A stretch of 44,629 bases of DNA from positions 1 to 44,629 of IMG/VR virus record IMGVR_UViG_3300013131_000004, one strand, 5' to 3'. Every line of letters starts with the position of its first letter. Positions within the stretch are counted from its first letter, which is position 1. This stretch comes from a virus. Positions 23,268-30,303 of this stretch are shown here, piece by piece. Position numbers and translations under genes: made by a program. The notes under the pieces were generated by a model that was not told the DNA's origin, searched no databases, and saw only the letters and a program-made list of their open reading frames with translations.

Positions 23268-23437
23268 TCGGCGAGGGGCTGCACCTGCTGGACGACCTAC
23301 GCCCAGGTGACGTGGTGCCGTGGCGCGGTCTGACGAAGTACCGATGCTTGGACCGAGCGAGGTGGGGCCATTGCTTCGTTGCCATGGCACAAAGACGTCT
23401 GATAATCGAGGTAACAAAATGGACCGAAACAACGTGA
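23264..23437 (+). CDS. Small hypothetical protein
   Basis: 57 aa from a GTG overlapping the previous stop. Sequence GLHLLDDLRPGDVVPWRGLT then KYRCLDRARWGHCFVAMAQR is compact and folds plausibly as beta-barrel-like. It overlaps the next gene by 19 nt and its end carries motif copy C. Coupled starts support it; no function visible. Confidence 0.55.
   Translation: MIGEGLHLLDDLRPGDVVPWRGLTKYRCLDRARWGHCFVAMAQRRLIIEVTKWTETT
23379..23406 (+). promoter_or_regulatory. Candidate promoter overlapped by operator motif
   Basis: TTGCCA (23379-23384), 16-nt spacer, GATAAT (23401-23406), 12 nt before the 23419 gene. The -10 box is part of motif copy C, so a protein bound there would block it. Confidence 0.5.
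23391..23412 (-). promoter_or_regulatory. Operator-like motif, copy C
   Basis: Minus-strand reading ACCTCGATTATCAG then ACGTCTTT. The 13-base core is identical to copy B and inverted relative to it; the two copies flank the sigma-like gene cassette. Confidence 0.55.
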
Positions 23438-23850
23438 ACATGGATACCTTGTCCGGGGCCATGCAGCACCTAGCGAGCGTGCCGACGTCCGTTGCCATTG
23501 TGCTCGTGGTCGACCCATGCGACGACGGCCAGGTCGAGTTTCACACGTTCGTTCCCGACGGCATGGCCGAGGCCGACGTTCCGAGGTGGCTGCACCTGGC
23601 TTGGGAGTCGTACCACGAAGACGACGGCGACGGCGACGACAAGGACTGCCGCGGCTGCTCGGTCATGGGGAAGATGTTTGACCAGGCCCAGCACGACCTA
23701 CTACGCGCCCAGCACATCAAGCTCAAAGACGACCGGACGATCGGCGCACTCAACGAGGCGCGGCAGGCCCTAATCGATGATGTCGCGGCACTGCGCAAGG
23801 AACTGGCGGAGCTGCGGGCCAAAAACACCACGGGCCCCGAGCCGACTTGA
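23419..23850 (+). CDS. Hypothetical acidic protein with C-terminal coiled coil
   Basis: 143 aa from ATG 23419 with GAGG seven nt upstream. Residues 15-40 are beta-prone (ASVPTSVAIVLVVDPC); an acidic run (YHEDDGDGDDKDCRGC) follows; the C-terminal 45 residues form a coiled coil (ALNEARQALIDDVAALRKEL). Last gene of the early arm, ending at the convergent terminator. Not recognised. Confidence 0.75.
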   Translation: MDRNNVNMDTLSGAMQHLASVPTSVAIVLVVDPCDDGQVEFHTFVPDGMAEADVPRWLHLAWESYHEDDGDGDDKDCRGCSVMGKMFDQAQHDLLRAQHIKLKDDRTIGALNEARQALIDDVAALRKELAELRAKNTTGPEPT

Positions 23851-23864
23851 CCCGAGGCCCGTGG
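23828..23864. terminator. Bidirectional terminator-like hairpin
   Basis: CCACGGGCC (23828-23836) pairs with GGCCCGTGG (23856-23864) between the convergent early and late operons. An A-run (aaaaa, 23821-23825) on its left gives a T-run for minus-strand transcripts. Confidence 0.7.
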
Positions 23865-23885
23865 GGCCCTGGAGCGAGGGAGCGA

Positions 23886-24725
23886 CTAGGCGCTGGCGGG
23901 CTGGAAGTCGATGTGGAACGCGAAGCCGGCCAGGTCGCAGAGATTGGCGGCCGCGCACGAGTAGCCCAGCGTATCGCCGGCCGCCAGCACCTTGTGCGTG
24001 GCATCAAGCGCGCCGAGCGAGTCGAACACGCCGGCCGCCGGCAAAGTGGTCACGTCGTTGTAGGTTTTGGTGGCGACGGTGCCACCGCCCGACTTGTACA
24101 CCGCTACCACCAGGTCATCCGGGTTGGCCGCCGGCGCCACAGTCGGCGGGGCGGTGGGCGTGATGTACGCACCGACCACGGTACCGGCGCACGGGGCGCG
24201 CCACGGGATGACGCCGCTCTGGGTCGACCCGGCGGTCTGGGTGACCGACGGGATCTCTTTGATCACCGGCAAGACGGTGTTATCCAGGCGGGTGCCGTCG
24301 GCGCCCACGTCGCGGCCGTTCAGCTTGCCCGAAGCGTCCAACTTGATCAGCTTGCCGTCGTTGCCCGCGCCGGCGCCGGTATCGGTCACGGCCGTGGCCG
24401 CCGTCGTGCCCAGGGCGCTCGACACGTTGGCGAGGTCTGTCACGTCGGCCGCGGCCTCAATGGCATCGAGCTTGGTCTTGTCGGCCGCACTCATCATGCC
24501 GGCGACACTACCGGTCGCATTGGCCGGCGCACCGTGCTTGTGGTCGCCCCGGGCCGCCGTGGCCGAGGTGCCGGCGGCCTTGGTGTCGCCGGCGGCCATG
24601 TTGGTGATGTCGCCGACGGCGGCGTAGCTGGGGTTGCTGCCGGCGTTGATCGCATCGGCCACGCGTTGAGCCGCCGCGGTCGAGCCGTCACCGGCGTTCT
24701 TGATATCTTTGGCGGTCACACTCAT
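23886..24725 (-). CDS. Tail fibre protein, second
   Basis: 279 aa from ATG 24725 with AGGAG six nt upstream. Residues 76-90 (GMMSAADKTKLDAIE) match a segment very common in phage tail fibres, following a GDHKHG element. The N-terminal part is alanine/threonine-rich and repetitive; the C-terminal third (GVIPWRAPCAGTVVGAYITP, VVAVYKSGGG, AGFAFHIDFQP) looks like a beta-sandwich tip domain. It is the final gene of the late operon, downstream of lysis genes, and probably provides receptor binding with the larger fibre at 28496. Confidence 0.8.
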   Translation of the reverse strand: MSVTAKDIKNAGDGSTAAAQRVADAINAGSNPSYAAVGDITNMAAGDTKAAGTSATAARGDHKHGAPANATGSVAGMMSAADKTKLDAIEAAADVTDLANVSSALGTTAATAVTDTGAGAGNDGKLIKLDASGKLNGRDVGADGTRLDNTVLPVIKEIPSVTQTAGSTQSGVIPWRAPCAGTVVGAYITPTAPPTVAPAANPDDLVVAVYKSGGGTVATKTYNDVTTLPAAGVFDSLGALDATHKVLAAGDTLGYSCAAANLCDLAGFAFHIDFQPASA

Positions 24726-24798
24726 GGCTGTCTCCTGTGGTACGGGTAGGGCGGGTACGGGTGCAGCATGGCTCAAGGCCATGGCGCGGCAAGTGTTG

Positions 24799-25047
24799 CT
24801 ACTTTGGGCGCGGGGTCACCACCGCTTGCTGGTCGATGGGCTTGGGGTTGGCGGCCTGGCGGAAGTAGACGGCGAGACCGCCGAGCCCCGCGACCACGGT
24901 GCTGACGACTTCGTCGCTCAGCACGGCGGCGACCTGGCCCGCCACGTCGGCCGGCAGGTACTTGCTGAACTCCTTGGTCAGGACGACGGCCACGATGGCG
25001 ACGATCGTTCGGTTGGTACGGCTCTGGGTCACGGTCTTGGCGGGCAT
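24799..25047 (-). CDS. Possible holin or small membrane protein
   Basis: 82 aa from ATG 25047, preceded by a strong AGGAGG. Two hydrophobic stretches, TIVAIVAVVLTKEF (about 14-27) and VVSTVVAGLGGLAVYF (about 48-63), are separated by a short polar segment, and the C-terminus is polar (RQAANPKPIDQQAV). The topology fits a two-helix holin. Position in the lysis cassette supports it. Family not recognised, so the call is by topology only. Confidence 0.6.
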   Translation of the reverse strand: MPAKTVTQSRTNRTIVAIVAVVLTKEFSKYLPADVAGQVAAVLSDEVVSTVVAGLGGLAVYFRQAANPKPIDQQAVVTPRPK

Positions 25048-25055
25048 GGCGCCTC

Positions 25056-25307
25056 CTATTTGCAGTCGTCGTTGGGGAGTTTCTCGGCCGAGTCGCACTT
25101 GACTCGAGCCGGCTTGTTCTTGCAGACCTCGACCGCGTAGTACGGCCGAGCGCCCGGGCCCGAACTGCCGTCCCAGCGGTAGTAGGTGGTACAGCCGCAG
25201 CCGCTGCACATTGCGGCCAGTAGGGCCAGCGTGGCAATCAGCAGCCACGCCGCCACGGCGTCTGAACGGGGCAGGCGAACGATGGTGTCTCGGGTCCAGG
25301 CGTGCAT
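25056..25307 (-). CDS. Small lipoprotein, possible outer-membrane spanin
   Basis: 83 aa from ATG 25307, two nt after the endolysin stop. The N-terminus has a basic start, a hydrophobic helix and a lipobox-like end (AWLLIATLALLAAMCSGCGC), so the mature form would be a lipid-anchored protein with four further cysteines. In a lysis cassette this fits an o-spanin, but the mature part (about 50 residues, YAVEVCKNKPARVKCDSAEK) is not a recognised spanin. Confidence 0.65.
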   Translation of the reverse strand: MHAWTRDTIVRLPRSDAVAAWLLIATLALLAAMCSGCGCTTYYRWDGSSGPGARPYYAVEVCKNKPARVKCDSAEKLPNDDCK

Positions 25308-25309
25308 AG

Positions 25310-25732
25310 CTACCCCACGAACTGACAGAATACCGGCTTGCGCCCGTCCTTGGTCCCATTGAACAGCACCTCTTGCACGTGGCAGGCCGGGCCGTCTTGC
25401 GAATCGCTGCAGTCGAGCACCAGCATTCGGGCCACATCCACGACGATGCCCACGTGGCCGGCCTTGCGTTTGCCGCCCTTGAGCCACTTGGTACCGTAGA
25501 CCGCGACGCAGCCGGGCAGCGGCGCGGCAAGCACCTTGAACTTGGTTTGCTTGCCCGTGGCGTCGGCCAAGATCCAGTCCGTGTTGCGGTCGTGCTTCTT
25601 GTCGCCGACGCAATCCCAGATCCAGGCCGAGCAGTCAAAGCTCGCGTCGTTCTCGGTCCCCATGCCGTAGTGGGCGCGCACGTCGCGCTGCAGGTTGGCA
25701 AACGCTGCATTCAACAGGTCTTGTGGGCTCAA
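25310..25732 (-). CDS. NlpC/P60- or CHAP-like endolysin
   Basis: 140 aa from TTG 25732, which has an excellent GGGAGG six nt upstream. A catalytic-type cysteine is in FDCSAWIWDC (C34) and histidine in AGHVGIVVDV (H93), in the order and spacing of papain-like cell-wall amidases/peptidases. PLPGCVAVYG before the histidine strand is also typical. No signal peptide, so a holin or spanins would be needed. It cleaves host peptidoglycan at lysis. Confidence 0.8.
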   Translation of the reverse strand: MSPQDLLNAAFANLQRDVRAHYGMGTENDASFDCSAWIWDCVGDKKHDRNTDWILADATGKQTKFKVLAAPLPGCVAVYGTKWLKGGKRKAGHVGIVVDVARMLVLDCSDSQDGPACHVQEVLFNGTKDGRKPVFCQFVG

Positions 25733-25818
25733 TGGACACCTCCCATAGTCTGCAGGAATCCCCGCAGCGCCAGCATCGCCAGCACGGCTAGGACCGCGCC
25801 GAGCGCCGCACCCTTCAC
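25729..25818 (-). CDS. Tiny membrane peptide in lysis cassette
   Basis: 29 aa from GTG 25818, overlapping the previous stop (GTGA) and ending in a TGA that overlaps the endolysin TTG. Sequence KGAALGAVLAVLAMLALRGF is one hydrophobic helix with a lysine at its start. Overlaps at both ends imply coupled translation. It could be a minimal holin, antiholin or simply a coupling leader; too short for family assignment. Confidence 0.5.
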   Translation of the reverse strand: MKGAALGAVLAVLAMLALRGFLQTMGGVH

Positions 25819-26231
25819 GGCACCCCCGTGGCCGCAGTCACGCAGCAGCTGGGGCACCGCCGGCAATGGTCGGCCAGGTACCGCGCCGGCCAGGTCGCAA
25901 CGTTGTCGTTGGGGTCGGCCGCCGCTCGCCCCGTGGTAGCCACAGGGGCGAGGGGAGCGGCGGGCAGCGCGGGCGGTATGGCCTGGCCCACGGCGCGGCC
26001 CGGGACTGAGCGCGGGGCGATGGTGTCGAGTTGGGCCTTGATCTCGTGCAAGTCGGCCGCGGCCACGTCTTGCTTGGCGGCCACCACGGCGATGGTCCCC
26101 TCGACCGAGGCAACCTTAGTTTCGAGCGAACTGACGTAGTGCGAGACCACGGCGATGGTCCCGCCGGCGCCGCCCAGGGCCACCACGAAGGCTATTACGA
26201 GCGACACGGCCTGCATGAATTTGTTGTTCAT
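25815..26231 (-). CDS. Inner-membrane-anchored protein, possible i-spanin
   Basis: 138 aa from ATG 26231 with GGAG upstream. One N-terminal membrane helix (VSLVIAFVVALGGAGGTIAV), then a short coiled coil (LETKVASVEGTIAVVAAKQD), a proline/alanine linker, and a Cys-rich tail (DHCRRCPSCC). This is the topology of an Rz-type i-spanin, although the proline-rich tail is unusual. It is the first gene of the lysis cassette. Confidence 0.6.
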   Translation of the reverse strand: MNNKFMQAVSLVIAFVVALGGAGGTIAVVSHYVSSLETKVASVEGTIAVVAAKQDVAAADLHEIKAQLDTIAPRSVPGRAVGQAIPPALPAAPLAPVATTGRAAADPNDNVATWPARYLADHCRRCPSCCVTAATGVP

Positions 26232-26243
26232 GGCTGCTCCATT

Positions 26244-26819
26244 CTAGTCTTCGAGCAGGTCAATCCAGGCGTCGATCGCGCCGAGCGTGTTGATCGTGCG
26301 CAGATACACCCGTTCGCCACCACTTACGTCCAGCGCCAGCACTAAGCTTCGGCCATCGTCAGCTGTCGCATCGAGACCGAGCGCATAAGACGTCTGGAAC
26401 CATTGGCCGGCCGTGGCCGAGTACAGGTACACCGACAACGTCGCGGTATTGGCGGCGATCTTGGCGAATATATTGATTCGACGTGCGTTGTAGAGCGCCT
26501 TGCCGTGGGTCACGAGGCTGGGCGCGCCGTTGTCGGCGTCCACGGCGGCTAGGACACGGCGAGCGGCGGCGGTCGCGGCATCGACGATGCTCTGCGGCTG
26601 CGGGCCGACCGGGTACATAGCGCCGTCGGTCACGTCGTAGTTGCCGGCTTCGAGGATCTGCGCCTGGCCGTCGGCGGCGTAGGTGGCGCTGCCGGTCTGG
26701 GTGCTGGCGGGTAGGCGCCGTTGGCCGGTGGTCTTGGCGACGGTGGCGCTGCCGCCACCAGAGCGGACGACCGCGTAGGTCTTGTTCTGGCTGAGGCGAC
26801 GGGTAGTGGTAACGGGCAT
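26244..26819 (-). CDS. Structural protein of unknown function, beta-rich
   Basis: 191 aa from ATG 26819 preceded by AGGAGG. Beta-rich and threonine/alanine-rich, with YAVVRSGGGSATVAKT near the start and a globular C-terminal half (KIAANTATLSVYLYSATAGQ, SGGERVYLRTINTLGAIDAW). No motif recognised. Position between the accessory island and lysis genes, in the late orientation, suggests a virion accessory such as a head fibre or fibre-tip protein. Confidence 0.7.
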   Translation of the reverse strand: MPVTTTRRLSQNKTYAVVRSGGGSATVAKTTGQRRLPASTQTGSATYAADGQAQILEAGNYDVTDGAMYPVGPQPQSIVDAATAAARRVLAAVDADNGAPSLVTHGKALYNARRINIFAKIAANTATLSVYLYSATAGQWFQTSYALGLDATADDGRSLVLALDVSGGERVYLRTINTLGAIDAWIDLLED

Positions 26820-26927
26820 GGAGCCTCCTTGGCGCGAGGATCGGCCCCGGTGCCCGTGCTCACTGGTGAGGCGGCAGCGCCTGGGCGGTACTAGACGCCT
26901 GACGTGCGACTCGCACTGGAGGTACCG

Positions 26928-27317
26928 ATGCTCAAGACCTTGATGTTGTGTTTGTTCGCGGTGACGGTTGGCCTCTGTGCCTGCCGCCCGCACGATGCGC
27001 CGACGGCGCCGCCATGCCCGACCGTGACCCAAGCCCAAGCAGATGCTTCGCCGGCGCTGCCAGTGGTAGCCTTGTACGTCGCCCCGCCAGCCGAGCTGGC
27101 CACGCCGACCGCCGAACCGGACGACGCCACCGTGACCCTGGGCGACCACGGCTTGCGCGGCGCGCTAGTGATCGGCGCCGTCACCTCGACCGGTCGCCAC
27201 AGCTCGGACTGGCCTAGTACCGTGGCCGAACTGCGCCGCTTTACGCCGAAGTCGCCTGTGCTAGGGTCGCGCCTACTGACGCGCCACCTACGCTCGACCG
27301 CCGTCTGGTTATGCTGA
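26928..27317 (+). CDS. Putative lipoprotein on the opposite strand (accessory gene)
   Basis: 129 aa from ATG 26928 with GGAGG five nt upstream. Signal peptide LKTLMLCLFAVTVGLCAC ends in a lipobox-like LCAC, so a lipoprotein is likely. The remainder is proline/alanine-rich, then a basic C-terminus (RRFTPKSPVLGSRLLTRHLR). It is transcribed against the late operon and followed by its own terminator-like hairpin, the hallmark of a moron. Possible superinfection exclusion or host-surface change; not recognised. Confidence 0.65.
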   Translation: MLKTLMLCLFAVTVGLCACRPHDAPTAPPCPTVTQAQADASPALPVVALYVAPPAELATPTAEPDDATVTLGDHGLRGALVIGAVTSTGRHSSDWPSTVAELRRFTPKSPVLGSRLLTRHLRSTAVWLC

Positions 27318-27334
27318 CGGCGCCATTGCTCCCC

Positions 27335-27381
27335 GGCCTGACGGGCTCGCTACTTCACGGTGGCGGGCCCGTTGGCTTTTT
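27335..27381 (+). terminator. Rho-independent-type terminator
   Basis: GGCC-ACGGGC (27335-27346, with a short internal loop) pairs with GCCCGT-GGC (27367-27376), followed by five T (27377-27381). It closes the lipoprotein gene on the plus strand. Confidence 0.65.
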
Positions 27382-27385
27382 AGGG

Positions 27386-27802
27386 CTAGTCGTTCCGACC
27401 ATTCAGCAGAACATCGATCCGCCGCAGCGCTACGTCGGGAATCGCGACCTCGCCCGACACCCACCGACGCACCGTCCGCTCGTCGCGCACTAGCTCCCGC
27501 TCTGCCCAGTGCCGCGCCGACAGGCCGCTCCGCCGAATCGCCAGACGCACCAGGCCACTGCGTCGGCCTCGCTCGGCCCACAGCAAGCCGTCGACGTAGC
27601 CATCGGCCCGAGCTGCCCGCAATCGGTCGACATCGCCCGACCTCAGCGGCGCCACGGCGGCCAGCATCTCCGGCCGGCCATCTGGGCAGCCGCGGCTGTC
27701 GACGATTCCGATGCGGTACCCATGCCAGTACTCGCCGATCTCAGGATCAATGGCCGTCTGGCGCATCGCATCGGCGCGGTGCGCCTCTGTTTCGTAGCTC
27801 AC
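27386..27802 (-). CDS. HTH-containing putative regulator
   Basis: 138 aa. The C-terminus (GLVRLAIRRSGLSARHWAER then DERTVRRWVSGEVAIPDVAL) is an XRE/Cro-like helix-turn-helix of the kind often seen in small phage regulators; the N-terminal 60 residues (YWHGYRIGIVDSRG) are not recognised. It lies between the two plus-strand lipoprotein genes and may regulate this island. A possible promoter, TTGACT-17-TAGCAT, lies on the minus strand near 27955-27925. Confidence 0.75.
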   Translation of the reverse strand: MSYETEAHRADAMRQTAIDPEIGEYWHGYRIGIVDSRGCPDGRPEMLAAVAPLRSGDVDRLRAARADGYVDGLLWAERGRRSGLVRLAIRRSGLSARHWAERELVRDERTVRRWVSGEVAIPDVALRRIDVLLNGRND

Positions 27803-27944
27803 GCTGGCCTCCGCCGCGGGGCTGGCGCCGCGGCTCGCCGTAGATGGTGACTAGGCGCGGATGACCCAGCAGCAGTCCATCCAGTTCTTGCTCCGTTTCG
27901 GCCGGGCGGGATTGCCCTGGCCTGAGTTGAATGCTAGCGGGCAT
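27747..27944 (-). CDS. Possible small protein overlapping the HTH gene
   Basis: 65 aa from ATG 27944, with an AGGTGG close upstream. Sequence PASIQLRPGQSRPAETEQEL then LLGHPRLVTIYGEPRRQPRG looks plausible, but the last 18 codons overlap the HTH gene in another frame and the end is arginine-rich like a GC-rich shadow. Weak support. Confidence 0.35.
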   Translation of the reverse strand: MPASIQLRPGQSRPAETEQELDGLLLGHPRLVTIYGEPRRQPRGGGQRELRNRGAPRRCDAPDGH

Positions 27945-28088
27945 ATGCCACCTAGTCAAGCAGAAAAGCGACATGAAGCAAAAGATTTTTCGTGACGCCA
28001 TAACTACTGCAATGCCCAGCAACTTTTGAATAGTAGACACCGCGGGCCGGCTGCGCGAAGATCGCCGCAACAACCCTCGGAGCCCACC
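27945..28088. promoter_or_regulatory. AT-richer intergenic control region of the accessory island
   Basis: 144 bp between the minus-strand regulator side and the plus-strand lipoprotein gene. It is noticeably less GC-rich (for example AAAAGATTTTTCGTGACG) than flanking coding sequence. It likely holds divergent promoters; no box pair stands out convincingly. Confidence 0.45.
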
Positions 28089-28499
28089 ATGCCCACCCCG
28101 ACCTACCTATCCGCCCTCATGGTCGCCCTAGCCCTGGCCGCCTGCACCACCGAGACCGGCCTACAGCGCGGCACCGCCCATGCCTGCGCGGCCTGCAGCT
28201 CCGATCTCGACTGTGCCGAGGGGCTGCTGTGCGACCAGGACGCCTTTGCCTGCAAGTCCGTGGCGCAGCTCAAGGCCAAGAAGACCACGCCTGGGCAACC
28301 GCAGTGCGATGCGGATTGCTGGGATTCGTGTGCTATTGGTGGAGCATGTCATGTAGTTTCGGCGGCAGATGCGAGTCATGTTGGGCAGCGCTGCGGGCCA
28401 ACGTCCGATGCCGACTGCCAAGCATCAAAGTACTGTGCTGGCGGAAAAAACTGCAAATACTCTCCAAATGTCGATGGATTCCCTGCCTGCGTGAACTAG
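28089..28499 (+). CDS. Cysteine-rich lipoprotein (accessory gene)
   Basis: 136 aa from ATG 28089 with GGAG six nt upstream. A clear lipoprotein signal: PTPTYLSALMVALALAAC with the LAAC lipobox. The mature part has many cysteines in spaced pairs (CAACSSDLDCAEGLLCDQDA, CDADCWDSCAIGGAC, CGPTSDADCQASKYC, KNCKYSPNVDGFPAC), resembling small disulfide-rich modules abundant in Myxococcota-like surface proteins. The 3' half is AT-richer than the signal-peptide half. It converges with the large fibre gene and overlaps its end by four nt. Probably a moron expressed at the host surface; role unknown. Confidence 0.78.
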   Translation: MPTPTYLSALMVALALAACTTETGLQRGTAHACAACSSDLDCAEGLLCDQDAFACKSVAQLKAKKTTPGQPQCDADCWDSCAIGGACHVVSAADASHVGQRCGPTSDADCQASKYCAGGKNCKYSPNVDGFPACVN

Positions 28500-30295
28500 A
28501 ACGTGCCGACGCGGACATATTCGATCCGCGCTGCCCAGTGCCACGTTTGGCCCGCAACGCCAATAGCGATCAGCTGGAACGACCCGGCGCCATCGTCGTT
28601 GAACTTGAGGTTCGCAGCGGATCCCCACAACTGGCCCAACGCTACCGCCTTATCCGTCGTGACCGTGCCGCCCTGGATCAACTGCTCTGCGATCTTGTTG
28701 ACGCCGGCCCCCGCAAACGTGATCGCCCCGCCGATTTTCTTGAGCGCCAACCAGAACTCCCACGACTCGACGTCGGCCGAGGCGGCGCGCTTGGCCACGG
28801 CTTGCACGCGGACCTGGTAGACGCAGTTGTCGGCGGGCGTCCAGGCGACCGCGGCCGACATGTCCGTCAGGTCCACCGTCACCGCGCCGACGGTCTCGGC
28901 CATTACATGGATAGTGCCATATTGGGTCTGCACGTGGCCGGCGCCGAGCGCGCCGATCTGGTTGCCGGCGTGGGCCCACTCGCCCTGCATCGTCGGCACC
29001 GCCCAAACGCCCAGGGCCCGCGAGCGGTTGGGCGTGGCCACGCTGCCGTCGCCCTCGGCCACGGCGTTGATGCCGTCGGCTACCACATCATGGCCGGCCG
29101 CGTTGTCCGGGCAGCCGTGCGCCCGCGCACCCTTGCCGTTGGCGAATACCCGGCCGTTGCTGCCGGGGTAGCCCTTGCCCGTCGCCAGAGCGCCCTCGGC
29201 GTCCGACTCCACGCCCGTGCCGATCGCCAGCGCGTCCGTATCCGAGGCCAGCGCGCCCTTGCCCACCGCGATCGCTCGCGCCGCCGAGGCCTGCGCGCCG
29301 GCGCCCACCGCGACCGCGTTGTCGGCCGTCGCCTCGGCCTTGTCCAGGTTGCCGCCGCCAATCGCCACCGCCGACACGCCGATCGCCGCGGCCTGGCCGA
29401 GCGCCAGCGCATCCTGACCGTCCGCCTCGGCCACGCCAATCGCTACCGCATTGACCTGCGACGCCGACGCGCCACCACCCAGCGCGACCGAGTAGTCGCC
29501 GAGCGCCGAGCAGCTGCCGCCAATGGCAATCGAAAAGTCTCCCGACGCCTCGCACTCGCTGCCCATCGCCACCGAGCACAGACCCAGCGACGCCTGGTCC
29601 CACGCGACCGACGTGCACAAGCCAGCCCGGAACGCCCGCTTGGCCTTGTCGAAGAAGAAGCGGGCGTCGTAGTCCGTGGCGCCCTGGGCATCCTTGGACA
29701 GCGAGCCGAACACGAAGTCGAGGTTGCCGACCCGGCCAGACTGCATGTCGTCGTCGGACAGGCGCACCTGGTACGGCGCCTTGACCGACTCGACCACCGT
29801 GGCGTTGACGTCGACCACCGTGATCGGATCGTCCTGGGCCGGGGTGCGACTCAAAATCGTAACATGGTCGCTGTAGTAGAGCACGTCGAAGCGGCCGCGC
29901 CACTCGGCATTGTTGACCATGCCCTCAGCCAGGCGCTCGGCGATCGTGTCGACCGTATCGCCCAGCATCGTGGTCACCGAAACCGTCTGGCCACCAAGGG
30001 TGTAGGTGCGGACGAATCCCACCGCACCGGTCGCCGTGATGTTGATCAGCACCTGGTAGCTCGGCACGAAAAAGCCGACGGCCCGGGCCCGCCGCAGCCA
30101 CTTGTGCATGAGCTGCCACTGCCAGTTGACCTCCTTGTAGCTGGGCTTTTCCGCCGCCACAAAGCCGGTCTTGCGGTGCGTCGTGCTCGGCTCGGCCGTC
30201 TCAACGCCATTGGTCGCGGCAATCGCGAACTGTCCGTCCTCGATGCCGTTGACGGCGAAGTCCTCAGGACGCGCATGAATTCCACGGAGCGGCAT
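28496..30295 (-). CDS. Large tail fibre with YadA-like head repeats
   Basis: 599 aa from ATG 30295 with GAGG upstream. The N-terminal 230 residues attach to the baseplate side (PLRGIHARPEDFAVNGIEDG). Residues 235-420 hold about ten tandem units of the trimeric-adhesin head type (CSVAMGSECEASGDFSIAIG, DYSVALGGGASASQVNAVAI), the left-handed beta-roll of YadA/Hia. The last 150 residues (TIHVMAETVGAVTVDLTDMS, IAIGVAGQTWHWAARIEYV) form a beta-rich tip. It probably binds the host receptor as a trimer. It follows the DUF2612 gene, the usual place of the main fibre. Confidence 0.85.
   Translation of the reverse strand: MPLRGIHARPEDFAVNGIEDGQFAIAATNGVETAEPSTTHRKTGFVAAEKPSYKEVNWQWQLMHKWLRRARAVGFFVPSYQVLINITATGAVGFVRTYTLGGQTVSVTTMLGDTVDTIAERLAEGMVNNAEWRGRFDVLYYSDHVTILSRTPAQDDPITVVDVNATVVESVKAPYQVRLSDDDMQSGRVGNLDFVFGSLSKDAQGATDYDARFFFDKAKRAFRAGLCTSVAWDQASLGLCSVAMGSECEASGDFSIAIGGSCSALGDYSVALGGGASASQVNAVAIGVAEADGQDALALGQAAAIGVSAVAIGGGNLDKAEATADNAVAVGAGAQASAARAIAVGKGALASDTDALAIGTGVESDAEGALATGKGYPGSNGRVFANGKGARAHGCPDNAAGHDVVADGINAVAEGDGSVATPNRSRALGVWAVPTMQGEWAHAGNQIGALGAGHVQTQYGTIHVMAETVGAVTVDLTDMSAAVAWTPADNCVYQVRVQAVAKRAASADVESWEFWLALKKIGGAITFAGAGVNKIAEQLIQGGTVTTDKAVALGQLWGSAANLKFNDDGAGSFQLIAIGVAGQTWHWAARIEYVRVGTF
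29036..29593 (-). repeat. Coding repeats of the YadA-like beta-roll
   Basis: Region encoding residues 235-420 of the fibre; units of about 14-16 codons with the pattern (S/A)xA(I/L/V)G. The DNA is diverged between units, so recombination between them is limited. Confidence 0.8.
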
Positions 30296-30303
30296 CGCTC
30301 ACC

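Noticed and set aside
24067-24627. 186-aa open frame on the plus strand
   Set aside because: Antisense to the second fibre gene, which has a good ribosome site and a recognised fibre motif.
29036-29593. CRISPR-like or tandem DNA repeat
   Set aside because: The periodicity is at protein level (YadA-like repeats); the DNA units are diverged and contiguous without spacers.
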